The translations under genes were made by a program, and so were the position numbers. Below are positions 8,602 to 16,675 of a stretch of 30,972 bases of DNA, in pieces. The stretch is from UMGS621 sp964468815 (GTDB lineage Bacteria > Bacillota > Clostridia > Christensenellales > Borkfalkiaceae). The notes below the pieces were generated by a model. It did not search any database. It saw nothing but the letters and a program-made list of their open reading frames with translations, and was not told the origin of the DNA. Numbering within the stretch: position 1 is the first letter of the stretch; each line of letters opens with the position of its first letter. Location of the stretch: the NCBI GenBank assembly GCA_964468815.1, contig CAYXWN010000022.1, positions 1-30,972 of the forward strand, written 5' to 3'.

Positions 8602-8630
8602 TGAAAAGCGGACAACGTCCGCTTTTTTTC
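8602..8630 (-). terminator. Hairpin between infB and rbfA
   Basis: A stem AGCGGAC/GTCCGCT with a short loop lies between the infB stop and the rbfA Shine-Dalgarno. It is flanked by A/T runs on both sides: the minus-strand T-run is four bases, the plus-strand one seven. It may act as a partial terminator inside the operon or as an mRNA end-stabiliser. Confidence 0.5.
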
Positions 8631-8631
8631 G

Positions 8632-11433
8632 TTAGTTTTTAATTTCTTCGATAACGTAACATTCGATGAAATCGCCGATGTTGATATCGTTGAATTTTTC
8701 AATGGAAATACCGCATTCAAAGCCCTGCGCGACCTCTTTCACATCGTCCTTAAAGCGTTTTAACTGCAAGACGTTGCCCTCGCAAATCATCACGTCGTCG
8801 CGGTAAATGCGTAATTTTCCGTTGCGGACGATCTTGCCCTCTGCGACGTAGCAACCGGCAACTACGCCGACTCCCATAATCTTGAAGGTGTTGCGAACCT
8901 CTGCTTTTCCCATATAAGTTTCTTTGTACTTGGGCGCGAGCATTCCCTTTAAGGCGCGCTCCACGTCCTCGATCGCCTCGTAAATGACGCGATACAACTT
9001 AATATCCACGCCGCTCCGTTCCGCAACCGTCTTGGCGTTGGAATCCGGACGAACGTTAAACCCGATGATGATCGCGTTAGAAGAATCCGCAAGCATGATA
9101 TCCGTTTCGTTGATCGCGCCTGCCGCCGCGTGTATCACGTTGACGCGTGCTTCCTCGTTGGAAAGTTTCTCCAAACTCGCCTTGACCGCCTCGACAGAAC
9201 CTTGAACGTCCGCCTTGACGATGACGTTAAGTCCCTTGACCTGTCCTTCCGCGATCTTGTTGAACACGTCGTCCAACGTAACCTTGGCAGATTCTTTCAT
9301 TCGGTCGAATTTTTCTTTATTCTTACGCTCTTCCGCAACCAACTTGGTAAGTTTCTCTTGCTCGACGGCAAACAACGTGTCGCCTGCGTTCGGAACGTCG
9401 TCCAATCCCATAATGGAAACGGGGGTGGACGGCCCTGCGGAAGTAATTCTCCGTCCCTTGTCGTCCGTCATTGCGCGAACCTTTCCGATTACCGTGCCGA
9501 CGACGATGGAATCGGAAACCTTTAACGTTACGTTCTGAATCAAAATGGTAGCGACCGGACCTCTGGCCTGATCCAACTTCGCCTCGATTACGACGCCCTT
9601 TGCCTTACGCTCGGGATTCGCCTTTAATTCTTTCATCTCCGCAATCAAGTTGATCGACTCTAACAGATTGTCGATTCCCTCTCCCGTTTTCGCGGATATG
9701 GGGCACACCATGATATCGCCGCCCCATTCCTCGGGAAGAAGATCGTGTTCGGTCAATTGCGTTTTAACGCGTTCCAAATTCGCTTCCGGCTTATCAATCT
9801 TATTCGCCGCAACGATAACGGATACGCCTGCCGCTTTCGCGTGGCTGATCGCCTCGATGGTCTGCGGCATGATGCCGTCGTCCGCCGCGATTACGATGAC
9901 CGCGATGTCCGTTGCCTGCGCGCCGCGCATTCTCATTGCGGTAAACGCCGCGTGTCCCGGCGTATCCAAGAACGTAATCGGCTTGCCGCCGACCGAAACC
10001 TGATACGCGCCGATATGCTGCGTAATGCCGCCTGCCTCTCCTGCCGTAACGTTCGTTTTGCGGATACGATCCAAAAGAGACGTCTTACCGTGGTCGACGT
10101 GTCCCATGACGGTGACGACCGGCGGACGTTTGACGAGATTGGTATCGTCTTCCGCATCCTCGCCGAACGCGTCCGCAAGAACGTCCTCGGCGGTCTTTTC
10201 CAACTTCAATTCGAGGGTAATTCCCAAATCGGAAGCGATATATTCGGCGGTATCGAAATCAATCGAATCGTTAATGGTCTTCATGATGCCCTCTTTGAAA
10301 AGGCGTTTGGTGATTTCAATCGCGGAAATCCCCAACTTTTCGGAAAGAACCTTTAACGGAATCACTTCGGTCGTGATCACCGCATGTTCGATCTTGACGA
10401 ATTGTTCGTTTACCTGCTGCTTTTGCTTCTTTGCAGGACGCAATTTCCGATAGCCCGTCTTGTTCTCGTCAAAATCGGATATCGAAACTTGCTGTTTAAC
10501 CAACGCGCGCTTAGACGGCGTTTTTTTCTCTTCGTAATTTTTATCTTTCTTTTTCGGCGCAGCCTTTTGAGGAACGGGAGCGATCGGTCTGGGTGCTTCA
10601 AACGGCTTGGGACGAATCCCCTGTTGCCGTTGTCCGTTGGGACGCATACTCTGTCCTTGTCCCTGCCCGGGGCGAGCACCCTGTTGCGGTCTTCCTCCTT
10701 GCTGTCCCTGACCGGAACGCGGAGGCCGCTGTTCCCAATTTCCCTGACGGGGCGGCCGTTCGCGATTTGCGCCGTCGCGATCACGCGGAGAAAATTCCCT
10801 CTGCTGACGGGACGCGCGGTCGCGATATTCTCCGTTCTGCCGCGGTGCGCGGTCACGGCTTTCCGATTGAGCGGGTGCGAGCGAAGGCTTTTGAACGGGA
10901 GCCTGCGCTTCCGTCTTTTCGACGGGCGTTTCCGGCTTTTTCTCTCCTTTCGGTTCTGCTTTTTGTTCCGCTCTTTGTTCTACTTTTTGTTCTGTTTTTT
11001 GTTCCGTTTTCGATTCTGCTTTCGACTCGTTCTTCGGTTCTGCTTTTTGCTCCGTTTTTTGAATCGGCGCTTCCTTCGGTTGTTCGGGGACAACGGGCTT
11101 CGACTCTTCCGCCTTGGCTACGACCTTGGGGGCTTCTTCCGTCGACTTCGATTCCGCTTTACGCGCCGCCTCTTCCGCGGCTTTCGCTTCGGCGACTTTT
11201 GCGGCAGCCTTAGCCGCTTCTTCCGCGCGTTCCGCGGCTTCGCGATCCAAACGCTCGCGCTCTAAACGCGCTTCCGAAAGAGCCTTGCTCTTTTCCGACA
11301 ACGCCTTTTTCACACCGACGAGCGATTCCTCGGACGATTTCAACCGATTCAAAAGAGAAGAAACGCCCTCCTCTTTTAAGATCGCCCCAAGATTTTTAAT
11401 ATTTTCAAATTGAATTTCTTTTTTTTCAGCCAT
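8632..11433 (-). CDS. infB: Translation initiation factor IF-2
   Basis: GTPase that brings fMet-tRNA to the 30S subunit and promotes subunit joining. Seen: 933 residues. A long N-terminal region has a helical alanine/glutamate-rich stretch (40–110), KTEQK-like repeats (125–170) and an RQG-rich disordered stretch (195–280). Then the IF2_N domain (about 350–410), the G domain with GHVDHGKT at 444–451, DTPGHAAF and NKID, and domains II to IV to the end. The low-complexity N-terminus is longer than in Bacillus IF-2. It overlaps ylxQ by 8 bases. Confidence 0.97.
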   Translation of the reverse strand: MAEKKEIQFENIKNLGAILKEEGVSSLLNRLKSSEESLVGVKKALSEKSKALSEARLERERLDREAAERAEEAAKAAAKVAEAKAAEEAARKAESKSTEEAPKVVAKAEESKPVVPEQPKEAPIQKTEQKAEPKNESKAESKTEQKTEQKVEQRAEQKAEPKGEKKPETPVEKTEAQAPVQKPSLAPAQSESRDRAPRQNGEYRDRASRQQREFSPRDRDGANRERPPRQGNWEQRPPRSGQGQQGGRPQQGARPGQGQGQSMRPNGQRQQGIRPKPFEAPRPIAPVPQKAAPKKKDKNYEEKKTPSKRALVKQQVSISDFDENKTGYRKLRPAKKQKQQVNEQFVKIEHAVITTEVIPLKVLSEKLGISAIEITKRLFKEGIMKTINDSIDFDTAEYIASDLGITLELKLEKTAEDVLADAFGEDAEDDTNLVKRPPVVTVMGHVDHGKTSLLDRIRKTNVTAGEAGGITQHIGAYQVSVGGKPITFLDTPGHAAFTAMRMRGAQATDIAVIVIAADDGIMPQTIEAISHAKAAGVSVIVAANKIDKPEANLERVKTQLTEHDLLPEEWGGDIMVCPISAKTGEGIDNLLESINLIAEMKELKANPERKAKGVVIEAKLDQARGPVATILIQNVTLKVSDSIVVGTVIGKVRAMTDDKGRRITSAGPSTPVSIMGLDDVPNAGDTLFAVEQEKLTKLVAEERKNKEKFDRMKESAKVTLDDVFNKIAEGQVKGLNVIVKADVQGSVEAVKASLEKLSNEEARVNVIHAAAGAINETDIMLADSSNAIIIGFNVRPDSNAKTVAERSGVDIKLYRVIYEAIEDVERALKGMLAPKYKETYMGKAEVRNTFKIMGVGVVAGCYVAEGKIVRNGKLRIYRDDVMICEGNVLQLKRFKDDVKEVAQGFECGISIEKFNDINIGDFIECYVIEEIKN
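10955..11065 (-). repeat. Low-complexity repeat coding KTEQK-like units in infB
   Basis: Degenerate 12–18 base units rich in TTCTGCTTTTTG (plus strand) encode repeated K-x-E-Q-K/K-A-E-x-K steps of the IF-2 linker. Such tracts are prone to slippage and to assembly collapse. Confidence 0.6.
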
Positions 11434-11761
11434 TCGTGACAGCCTCCCCTACTTGATACTCCGTAAATTGTTCGTCTAAATTCGCTAAAACCGCGTTCGC
11501 CAAGGAGCGATCGGTGATCGCCGCCACCTTGCAGTTTTCCCGATGCGTCAGTTGTTCCAACGTCATGCCCTTGCAAAGAACCGCGCGGCAATTCAACTTT
11601 CTCGCAAGTTTCGCCGCTTCTTTTGCCGTATTTTCGCTCGCCGTAGCGCAGAGCAAAAGAACGTGAGCGCGCTTTAACGTGGCGACGGAATTCGTTCCGC
11701 AACGGCATTTGCCTGCGCGAAGCGCGAATCCGACGTACGTTTCGATTTTACTTCTTTCCAA
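11426..11761 (-). CDS. ylxQ: YlxQ-type L7Ae/L30e-family RNA-binding protein
   Basis: Small ribosomal-protein-like RNA-binding protein of about 111 residues, normally found between ylxR and infB. Seen: N-terminal YVGFALRAGKCRCG, matching the family GLAxRAGK pattern, then VLLLCATASENTAK and a C-terminal domain typical of the L7Ae fold. I choose a TTG start at 11761 because GAGGAGG sits 6 bases upstream inside rnpM. The ATG further upstream at 11794 has no such site and adds an unrelated tail. With this start it overlaps rnpM by 14 bases and infB by 8, which suggests coupled translation. Confidence 0.87.
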   Translation of the reverse strand: MERSKIETYVGFALRAGKCRCGTNSVATLKRAHVLLLCATASENTAKEAAKLARKLNCRAVLCKGMTLEQLTHRENCKVAAITDRSLANAVLANLDEQFTEYQVGEAVTNG

Positions 11762-12017
11762 AAAAATCCTCCTCGACACGATCGTATACCGCAAGCGGCA
11801 CGTCCGCTGAGAACGCCTTATTTAACAGTCTGTATTTTTTTAATTTCGCGATGCACGCACCGTCGTTGCACACGTATGCGCCGCGCCCCGCCTTTTTCCC
11901 CGTCGCGTCCAAAAAGATCTCTCCGTCCGCGTTTTTCACCACACGAATCAACGATCTTTTATCTCTCATCTCCCGACAGGCAATGCACATTCTTTGGGGA
12001 ATTTTCCGTTCCGCCAT
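11748..12017 (-). CDS. rnpM: YlxR/RnpM (DUF448), RNase P modulator
   Basis: Small protein of 89 residues. Bacillus YlxR has been described as an RNA-binding modulator of RNase P. Seen: PQRMCIACREMRDKRSLIRVV and DATGKKAGRGAYVCNDGACI, the conserved C-x2-C and GRGAYVC signatures of DUF448. It lies 3 bases after the nusA stop and overlaps ylxQ, the standard Firmicute arrangement. Confidence 0.93.
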   Translation of the reverse strand: MAERKIPQRMCIACREMRDKRSLIRVVKNADGEIFLDATGKKAGRGAYVCNDGACIAKLKKYRLLNKAFSADVPLAVYDRVEEDFFGKK

Positions 12018-12020
12018 AGA

Positions 12021-13079
12021 TTATACTTCCTCTGCGGCAAAAACGGAAGACTCGCTCTTAACGTCGATCTTCCAATTCGTCAGTTTCACGGCAAGACGCG
12101 CGTTCTGCCCGTCTCTGCCGATCGCCAAGGACAACTTGTCGTCGGGTACGATCGCAAGCGCGGTATTCTCGCCCTCTTTCGCCGTTACTTTCAAAACTTT
12201 TGCGGGCGAAAGCGCTTTCGCGATAAATTCAAGCGGATCGGCACTCCAAGGAATGATATCAATCTTCTCTCCGCCGAGTTCTTGCACGACCGCGTTCACG
12301 CGAGCGCCCTTGTTTCCGACGCACGCACCGATCGCATCCACCGACGGATCTTCGCTGTAAATTGCGATCTTCGTACGGTTCCCCGGTTCGCGCGCGATAG
12401 ATTTAATCGTCACGATTCCCTGCTTGATTTCGGGAACTTCGTTTTCAAAAAGACGCTTTACAAGCCCCGTCGCCGTACGAGATACGATGATCTGCGCGTT
12501 GCGCCCCGCGCTCTTGACGCGCTTGACGTACACTTTGATTTTTTGGTTCAACTCGTACTTTTCGCCGGGCACTTGATCTTGCGGCATTAAAACGCCCTCG
12601 ATCTGCCCCGTTCCGATTTCGACGAAAACGGTCTTATCTTCGATTCTGCGAACGACGACAGTCATGAGTTCGCCTTCCTTATCCTCGTACTCGTTGACGG
12701 TATTGGCACGCTCGATCTCGCGCAGTTTCTGCATAACGACTTGCTTCGCCGTCTGCGCCGCGATTCTGCCGAAATCCTTGGGCATGATTTCTTCTCTCAA
12801 CTCGTCCCCCGCCTTTAAGCCGGGCTTAAAATCCTGCGCCTCTTCGACGGAAAGTTGATGTTCGGGCTCGGTGACTTCTTCGACGACCTGTCTTACCGAA
12901 AAGATGCGAATGGTCTTTTTCTCCGGATCCATCTTCACCTCGATGCCGCTCTCTTCCCCCGAATGTTTCTTATAAGCAAAGACGAGCGCGTTTTCCAGCG
13001 CCTCGATAAACGCCTTCTGCGAAATGCCCTTTTCCCGCTCTAAATCTTCGAGCGCCAGAAAGAAATCCTTGTTAATCAT
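12021..13079 (-). CDS. nusA: Transcription termination/antitermination factor NusA
   Basis: Binds RNA polymerase and nascent RNA, stimulating pausing and intrinsic termination. Seen: 352 residues without the C-terminal acidic repeats of the E. coli protein, as in Firmicutes; N-terminal RNAP-binding domain with ALENALVFAYKKHSG; S1 domain near 130–200; KH1 and KH2 with VGNKGARVNAVVQELGGEKIDIIPWS and IGRDGQNARLAVKLTNWKIDVKS. Second gene of the rimP operon; an attenuator-like hairpin ahead of rimP may be its own target. Confidence 0.97.
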   Translation of the reverse strand: MINKDFFLALEDLEREKGISQKAFIEALENALVFAYKKHSGEESGIEVKMDPEKKTIRIFSVRQVVEEVTEPEHQLSVEEAQDFKPGLKAGDELREEIMPKDFGRIAAQTAKQVVMQKLREIERANTVNEYEDKEGELMTVVVRRIEDKTVFVEIGTGQIEGVLMPQDQVPGEKYELNQKIKVYVKRVKSAGRNAQIIVSRTATGLVKRLFENEVPEIKQGIVTIKSIAREPGNRTKIAIYSEDPSVDAIGACVGNKGARVNAVVQELGGEKIDIIPWSADPLEFIAKALSPAKVLKVTAKEGENTALAIVPDDKLSLAIGRDGQNARLAVKLTNWKIDVKSESSVFAAEEV

Positions 13080-13105
13080 GTTTTCTCCTTTATTTTCTGT
13101 CTAAG

Positions 13106-13567
13106 TTATTCGAAACGAATCGCCTTGTTGATCTTTGCGATTTGTTTTAGTTCCAACGTATAAGTGTCCTTTCCGCAACGCAGACGGATCATTTCACCGT
13201 TATATTCTGCGAGCGTCCCTTCCAAATATTTTTTGCCGCGGACGGACGCGTAAAGTTTTACCTCTACTTCTTCATTCAAATTCTTCTCGAAATCGCGCGC
13301 GGTCTTGAACGGTCTGTCCAACCCCAAACTGGACACGTTTAAGGTGTACGCCGCGCCGAACGTGGGATCTAAACGATCAAGCGGCTCGTCGATCGCGTTG
13401 TGGAACGCCTCGCAAGCGTTCAGATCGATTCCGCCCTCCCGATCGATATAGATCGTGAGAGAGGGGTTCTGCCCCTTTTTGAATTCGGCTTCGACGACCT
13501 CGATTCCCATCGCCTCGCCGATCGGGCGTAAAAACTCTTCGATTTGCGCCGTTTCCATTACACGCAT
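13106..13567 (-). CDS. rimP: Ribosome maturation factor RimP
   Basis: Helps assemble the 30S subunit. Seen: 153 residues; GIEVVEAEFKKGQNPSLTIYIDREGGIDLNACEAFHNAID matches the RimP N-terminal domain, and LNVSSLGLDRPFKTARDFEKNLN is the family hallmark (VSSPGLDRPL). The proline is serine–leucine here. AGGAGG lies 8 bases before the ATG at 13567; METAQ three codons in is an alternative. First gene of the operon, 72 bases after the predicted transcription start. Confidence 0.95.
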   Translation of the reverse strand: MRVMETAQIEEFLRPIGEAMGIEVVEAEFKKGQNPSLTIYIDREGGIDLNACEAFHNAIDEPLDRLDPTFGAAYTLNVSSLGLDRPFKTARDFEKNLNEEVEVKLYASVRGKKYLEGTLAEYNGEMIRLRCGKDTYTLELKQIAKINKAIRFE

Positions 13568-13582
13568 CGCATTTTCCTCCTT

Positions 13583-13617
13583 TCAAAAAGAAATGAGAAC
13601 GGGATTCCGTTCTCATT
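13583..13617 (-). terminator. Terminator-like hairpin in the rimP–nusA leader
   Basis: AATGAGAACGG (13592–13602) and CCGTTCTCATT (13607–13617) make a perfect 11-bp stem with a 4-base loop. It is followed on the minus strand by the interrupted U-tract TTTCTTTTT. It lies between the promoter and the rimP Shine-Dalgarno, so it can stop transcription before the operon. Attenuation by NusA at such a leader terminator is known in Bacillus. Confidence 0.8.
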
Positions 13618-13645
13618 CGACAAGTCATCTTATGAAAGCGCTTGT

Positions 13646-13674
13646 ATTATAGCATAATTTTCGCCGTTTGGCAA
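13646..13674 (-). promoter_or_regulatory. Sigma-A promoter of the rimP–nusA–infB operon
   Basis: On the minus strand TTGCCA (13669–13674), a 17-base spacer and a perfect TATAAT (13646–13651). Predicted start is near 13639, giving a leader of about 72 bases. It begins 5 bases before the stop of the PolC-type exonuclease gene. Confidence 0.85.
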
Positions 13675-13679
13675 GCGAT

Positions 13680-15215
13680 TTACAAACTTTTTTTCATTTT
13701 CACCAGTTCGATGAACATTTCCGCCGTAGCGAGCGCGTCCGAAAACGCGCGGTGGTGACGGAACTCGATACGGAAATGCTCGCACACCGTGTTGAGTTTA
13801 TGATTCGCGAGATTCGGGAGTACCTCTCGCGCAAGTTGAACGGTGTCCACGATCGGATTGTTATAATAAAAATCCAACGGCTTAGAATAGAACTTAATAA
13901 ACTTCGTATCGAAATCCGCGTTATGCGCGACGAGAGTCGTTCCCTTTGCAAACTTAAAGAAGTCCCCTGCCACCTGCTCGAACGTGGGGGCGTCCTTTAC
14001 CATATCGTTGTCGATTCCCGTCAACTGCGTGATCTTCTCCGAAATCATGCGTTCGGGATTGACGAGCGTGGTAAACGATTCCGTCACGACGCCGCCTTTG
14101 ATGCGTACCGCGCCGATCTCCGTGATCTTATCCACGGTGTAATCCGTCCCCGTCGTTTCCAAGTCGAAAACGACGAACTCGTTTTCGGTCAACGCTTTGG
14201 GGAGAGCGGTCGGAGCGGTGAACAAATCGGTCACTTTGACATCCTCTATCGGTTGCGGAAACACGCGTGTATATTCCGCAGGCGCGGAACGCCCCGCCTT
14301 TTGCGCCTTTTGGAAATTGGGCGGAAAGGTACAACGGTTGATCTTCCGAATTTTATAACTCAAATTTCCGTTGTAGCGATCCAAAACCCCCTCCGTAATC
14401 ACGGCGTCGCCCTCTTTTAATTGCTGAATTTTGGCAAGCGTCGCCACGCGCGTAAAATACAGTCCGCCGATTTTTCCCGTCGTATCGTCCAAATCGAAAA
14501 TATAAAAAGGCTTTCCCTTTTGCGTAAATTTTTCGCGGATTCCGACGATCTTGCCGCAGATGGTCACCTCTCCCTCGTTCGTGGCGTCCTCGATATAGAT
14601 CGCCGTGTCCGTCGGATTCTCCGCATCGTCGATCGGAACGACGTCCAAAACGCGAATCGCGCGGTGTTCCACGCGCTCCACGTCGTTTAAGCGCATTACG
14701 CTTTCCTCTAACGGGGCGTCGTCCTCCGGACGTTCGCAAATCACGCAAAGTCCCGAAAAATTATCGCAAAAATTATGTTCCAAATCCGAATTCAACTTTT
14801 CAAACGCGTTGTTCCGCCGAAAATAATCCGCCGCCGCAGGCGAAAGCCGCAACGTATAGCGAACGTTTTCGCCGATGATATCCAAATCGACGTCGCTCTC
14901 TTTCATTCCCGAGCAGACGGACGGATAATTTTCGCGTGCGAATTTCACGATCCGCCACGCGACGAGTTCTTTATCGCTCACGATTTTTTTTACCGAAAAA
15001 CTCACGGAACGAAACCCGTCCGGCAACTCCGCCAATAAATAATTGAACATCTTTTCTTCCAGCGGCTTATCCACCGCCTTGTCGCAAATGAAATTAAATT
15101 TCAAATCACGAGCGTCTTTGTCGATGACGATATTTGCGATCTTGATCTTTTTCAATCGGTCGTCCAACCTTCTCAACTCTTCCAAAAAACGCTTTCCCGC
15201 TCCTACTTTAAGCAC
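13680..15215 (-). CDS. PolC-derived N-terminal/OB/DnaQ exonuclease protein without polymerase
   Basis: Predicted 3'-5' exonuclease of 511 residues. Seen: a PolC-like N-terminal region (1–195), an OB-fold (about 215–295, VTICGKIVGIREKFTQKGKPFYIFDL), a linker (296–345) and a complete DEDDh exonuclease (346–505) with D351/E353, D436 (HNADFD), H488 and D493 (HHRAFSDALAT). Full PolC is about 1,400 residues with the exonuclease inside the PHP domain and the polymerase after it; both PHP halves and the polymerase are absent. GTG start chosen because GAGGAG sits 8 bases upstream within ispG; it overlaps ispG by 13 bases. The locus (ispG–here–rimP) is the normal place of polC. A stop is followed at once by the rimP promoter, so no further coding sequence is hidden here. 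It may proofread in trans or serve repair. Confidence 0.85.
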   Translation of the reverse strand: MLKVGAGKRFLEELRRLDDRLKKIKIANIVIDKDARDLKFNFICDKAVDKPLEEKMFNYLLAELPDGFRSVSFSVKKIVSDKELVAWRIVKFARENYPSVCSGMKESDVDLDIIGENVRYTLRLSPAAADYFRRNNAFEKLNSDLEHNFCDNFSGLCVICERPEDDAPLEESVMRLNDVERVEHRAIRVLDVVPIDDAENPTDTAIYIEDATNEGEVTICGKIVGIREKFTQKGKPFYIFDLDDTTGKIGGLYFTRVATLAKIQQLKEGDAVITEGVLDRYNGNLSYKIRKINRCTFPPNFQKAQKAGRSAPAEYTRVFPQPIEDVKVTDLFTAPTALPKALTENEFVVFDLETTGTDYTVDKITEIGAVRIKGGVVTESFTTLVNPERMISEKITQLTGIDNDMVKDAPTFEQVAGDFFKFAKGTTLVAHNADFDTKFIKFYSKPLDFYYNNPIVDTVQLAREVLPNLANHKLNTVCEHFRIEFRHHRAFSDALATAEMFIELVKMKKSL

Positions 15216-16261
15216 TCCTCTAACTCCTCGGTAAATTGTTTTTCCGCTTGTTCGGGCGTCCCCCTCCAAACGATTTCCCCCTTGCGGAAGATTACGCACT
15301 CTTCTCCGCTGCCGGCAATGCCGAGATCCGCATCCTTCCCCTCGCCTACGCCGTTGACCACACAGCCCATTACGGCAACCTTCAAGGGCTTTTGAATCTC
15401 CTTTACGTTCTTTTCCAACCGTTTGGCAAACGCCGCCGCGTTCCAACGGCAACGACCGCACGTGGGGCAAGCCACTACGTCGACAAAATCGCGATCTAAC
15501 CCGACCGCGCGTAAAATTTCTCTCCCGGCGAAGACCTCTTCCGTCGTTTCTCCCGAAAGCGAAACGCGCAAAGTATCGCCGATTCCGTCCAACAGCAACG
15601 CGCCCAACGCGGTCGCGCTCTTATAAATTCCGCGCGCGGCAGTCCCTGCTTCGGTTACGCCGAGATGGAGCGGATAATCACACCGTTCGGAAAGATAACG
15701 ATACGCCTCGACCGTCAACGCAACGTCGGACGCCTTGACCGAAAGGACGATATCCGTCACCCCGTACCGTTCGAACGCGCGCGCTTCCGCAAGCGCGCTC
15801 TCCGCGAGCGCTTCGACGGTTCTGCCCCCGTACCGTTCGTAAAATTCACGCGCGATACTGCCCGTATTCGCCCCTACGCGAACGGAAATTCCGTGAGCGC
15901 GAACGGCGTCCGCAACCAGCCGAACGGAATTTTCTCCGCCTAAATTTCCGGGATTAACGCGTACCTTGTCCGCGCCATTTTCCGCGGCAAGCACGGCAAG
16001 ACGCGCGTCGAAATGAATATCCGCCACGATCGGAATCCGAATTTTTTCTTTTACGCGCGCGATCGCCGTCGCGTCTGCGGCGGTCGGCACGGCAACGCGA
16101 ACGATATCGCACCCGACGCGTTCTAACGCGCGAATTTCTCTTACCGTTCCGTCAACGTCGGACGGAGGTAAAGTCGTCATGGACTGCACCGCAACGGGTG
16201 CTCCGCCGCCGATCGGGATTTTTCCGACAACCACCGATCGCGTATCTTTTCTCTTTATCAT
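15203..16261 (-). CDS. ispG: 4-hydroxy-3-methylbut-2-en-1-yl diphosphate synthase (flavodoxin type)
   Basis: FeS enzyme of the MEP isoprenoid pathway that converts MEcPP to HMBPP. Seen: 352 residues; VQSMTTLPPSDVDGT at the N-terminus; TIM-barrel half with VADIHFDARLA and VRVNPGN; C-terminal [4Fe-4S] domain with ACPTCGRCRWN and VMGCVVNGVGEG. The last motif usually reads NGPGE, here NGVGE. Start ATG at 16261 fits the family; there is no Shine-Dalgarno, and the promoter places transcription start on the ATG itself. dxr and rseP, its usual upstream partners, are not here. It overlaps the PolC-type exonuclease gene. Confidence 0.96.
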   Translation of the reverse strand: MIKRKDTRSVVVGKIPIGGGAPVAVQSMTTLPPSDVDGTVREIRALERVGCDIVRVAVPTAADATAIARVKEKIRIPIVADIHFDARLAVLAAENGADKVRVNPGNLGGENSVRLVADAVRAHGISVRVGANTGSIAREFYERYGGRTVEALAESALAEARAFERYGVTDIVLSVKASDVALTVEAYRYLSERCDYPLHLGVTEAGTAARGIYKSATALGALLLDGIGDTLRVSLSGETTEEVFAGREILRAVGLDRDFVDVVACPTCGRCRWNAAAFAKRLEKNVKEIQKPLKVAVMGCVVNGVGEGKDADLGIAGSGEECVIFRKGEIVWRGTPEQAEKQFTEELEECLK

Positions 16262-16267
16262 AGTTTT

Positions 16268-16297
16268 ATTTTATTACAAGAACGGGCGTAATGTCAA
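16268..16297 (-). promoter_or_regulatory. Sigma-A promoter giving a leaderless ispG message
   Basis: On the minus strand a perfect TTGACA (16292–16297), an 18-base spacer and TAAAAT (16268–16273). Six bases separate the −10 from the ispG ATG, so the expected +1 is the A of the start codon at 16261. Confidence 0.8.
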
Positions 16298-16423
16298 TCG
16301 AAATGGGAAAAAAGGATTAAATCCGTCCGTTTCCGAAAACGCCGAATCCGCCCGATCGCCGCAAACCGTTCGCAAACGTTTCCCAAAGTTTACAATAAAA
16401 TTTTGAAAATCCGCAAAAACGCC

Positions 16424-16452
16424 TTGAAAAACTCATGAAATTGTGATACAAT
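16424..16452 (+). promoter_or_regulatory. Sigma-A promoter of the structured RNA
   Basis: TTGAAA (16424–16429), a 17-base spacer and TACAAT (16447–16452). The expected start, near 16456–16459, coincides with the first base of the long closing stem. Confidence 0.8.
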
Positions 16453-16457
16453 AAGAA

Positions 16458-16675
16458 CGCCGAATAAAACTAAATCATTGAAATTAGAGGTATTTTTCTC
16501 TACAAGGGGATATTATACTTTTTTTCGCCATAACTATTGTTGAGGTTTGGTAAAAGCGCATACTCCACTAAATAGTTATGGGATAAAAAATACCCTGATT
16601 TCTTTTAGTTTTGTTCGGCGACATCGGAGTTTGCGTTTTTCGGTGCGCGACTTTGATGTCGCGCACTTTTTTATT
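16458..16675 (+). ncRNA. Long structured RNA, 6S-like or riboswitch-like leader
   Basis: From the promoter at 16424–16452. The outer helix pairs CGCCGAA (16458–16464) and the following AAAACTAAA with TTTAGTTTT and TTCGGCG (16614–16620). It continues inward through GAAATTAG with CTGATTTC and GGTATTTTT with AAAAATACC. There is then a large bulge of about 30 bases on the 5' side against about 4 on the 3' side, and an 11-bp apical stem CCATAACTATT/AATAGTTATGG. The core is about 163 bases, then a terminator. The rod with a central bubble and the start at the stem base recall 6S RNA. An alternative helix that would break the terminator recalls a riboswitch controlling the lipoprotein gene. No match to a known family could be made by eye. 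Confidence 0.65.
16643..16675 (+). terminator. Intrinsic terminator after the structured RNA
   Basis: GTGCGCGAC (16643–16651) and GTCGCGCAC (16658–16666) form a perfect 9-bp stem with a 6-base loop, followed by TTTTTTATTTT. It lies 64 bases before the lipoprotein start codon. Confidence 0.9.

Noticed and set aside
10384..11265. Long plus-strand ORF rich in F, L and R opposite infB
   Set aside because: Mirror of the low-complexity KTEQK and RQG codons of IF-2; no independent signal.
16458..16675. Structured RNA as tmRNA, RNase P RNA or SRP RNA
   Set aside because: No tRNA-like ends, no RNase P core motifs and no SRP GGAA tetraloop domain were seen.
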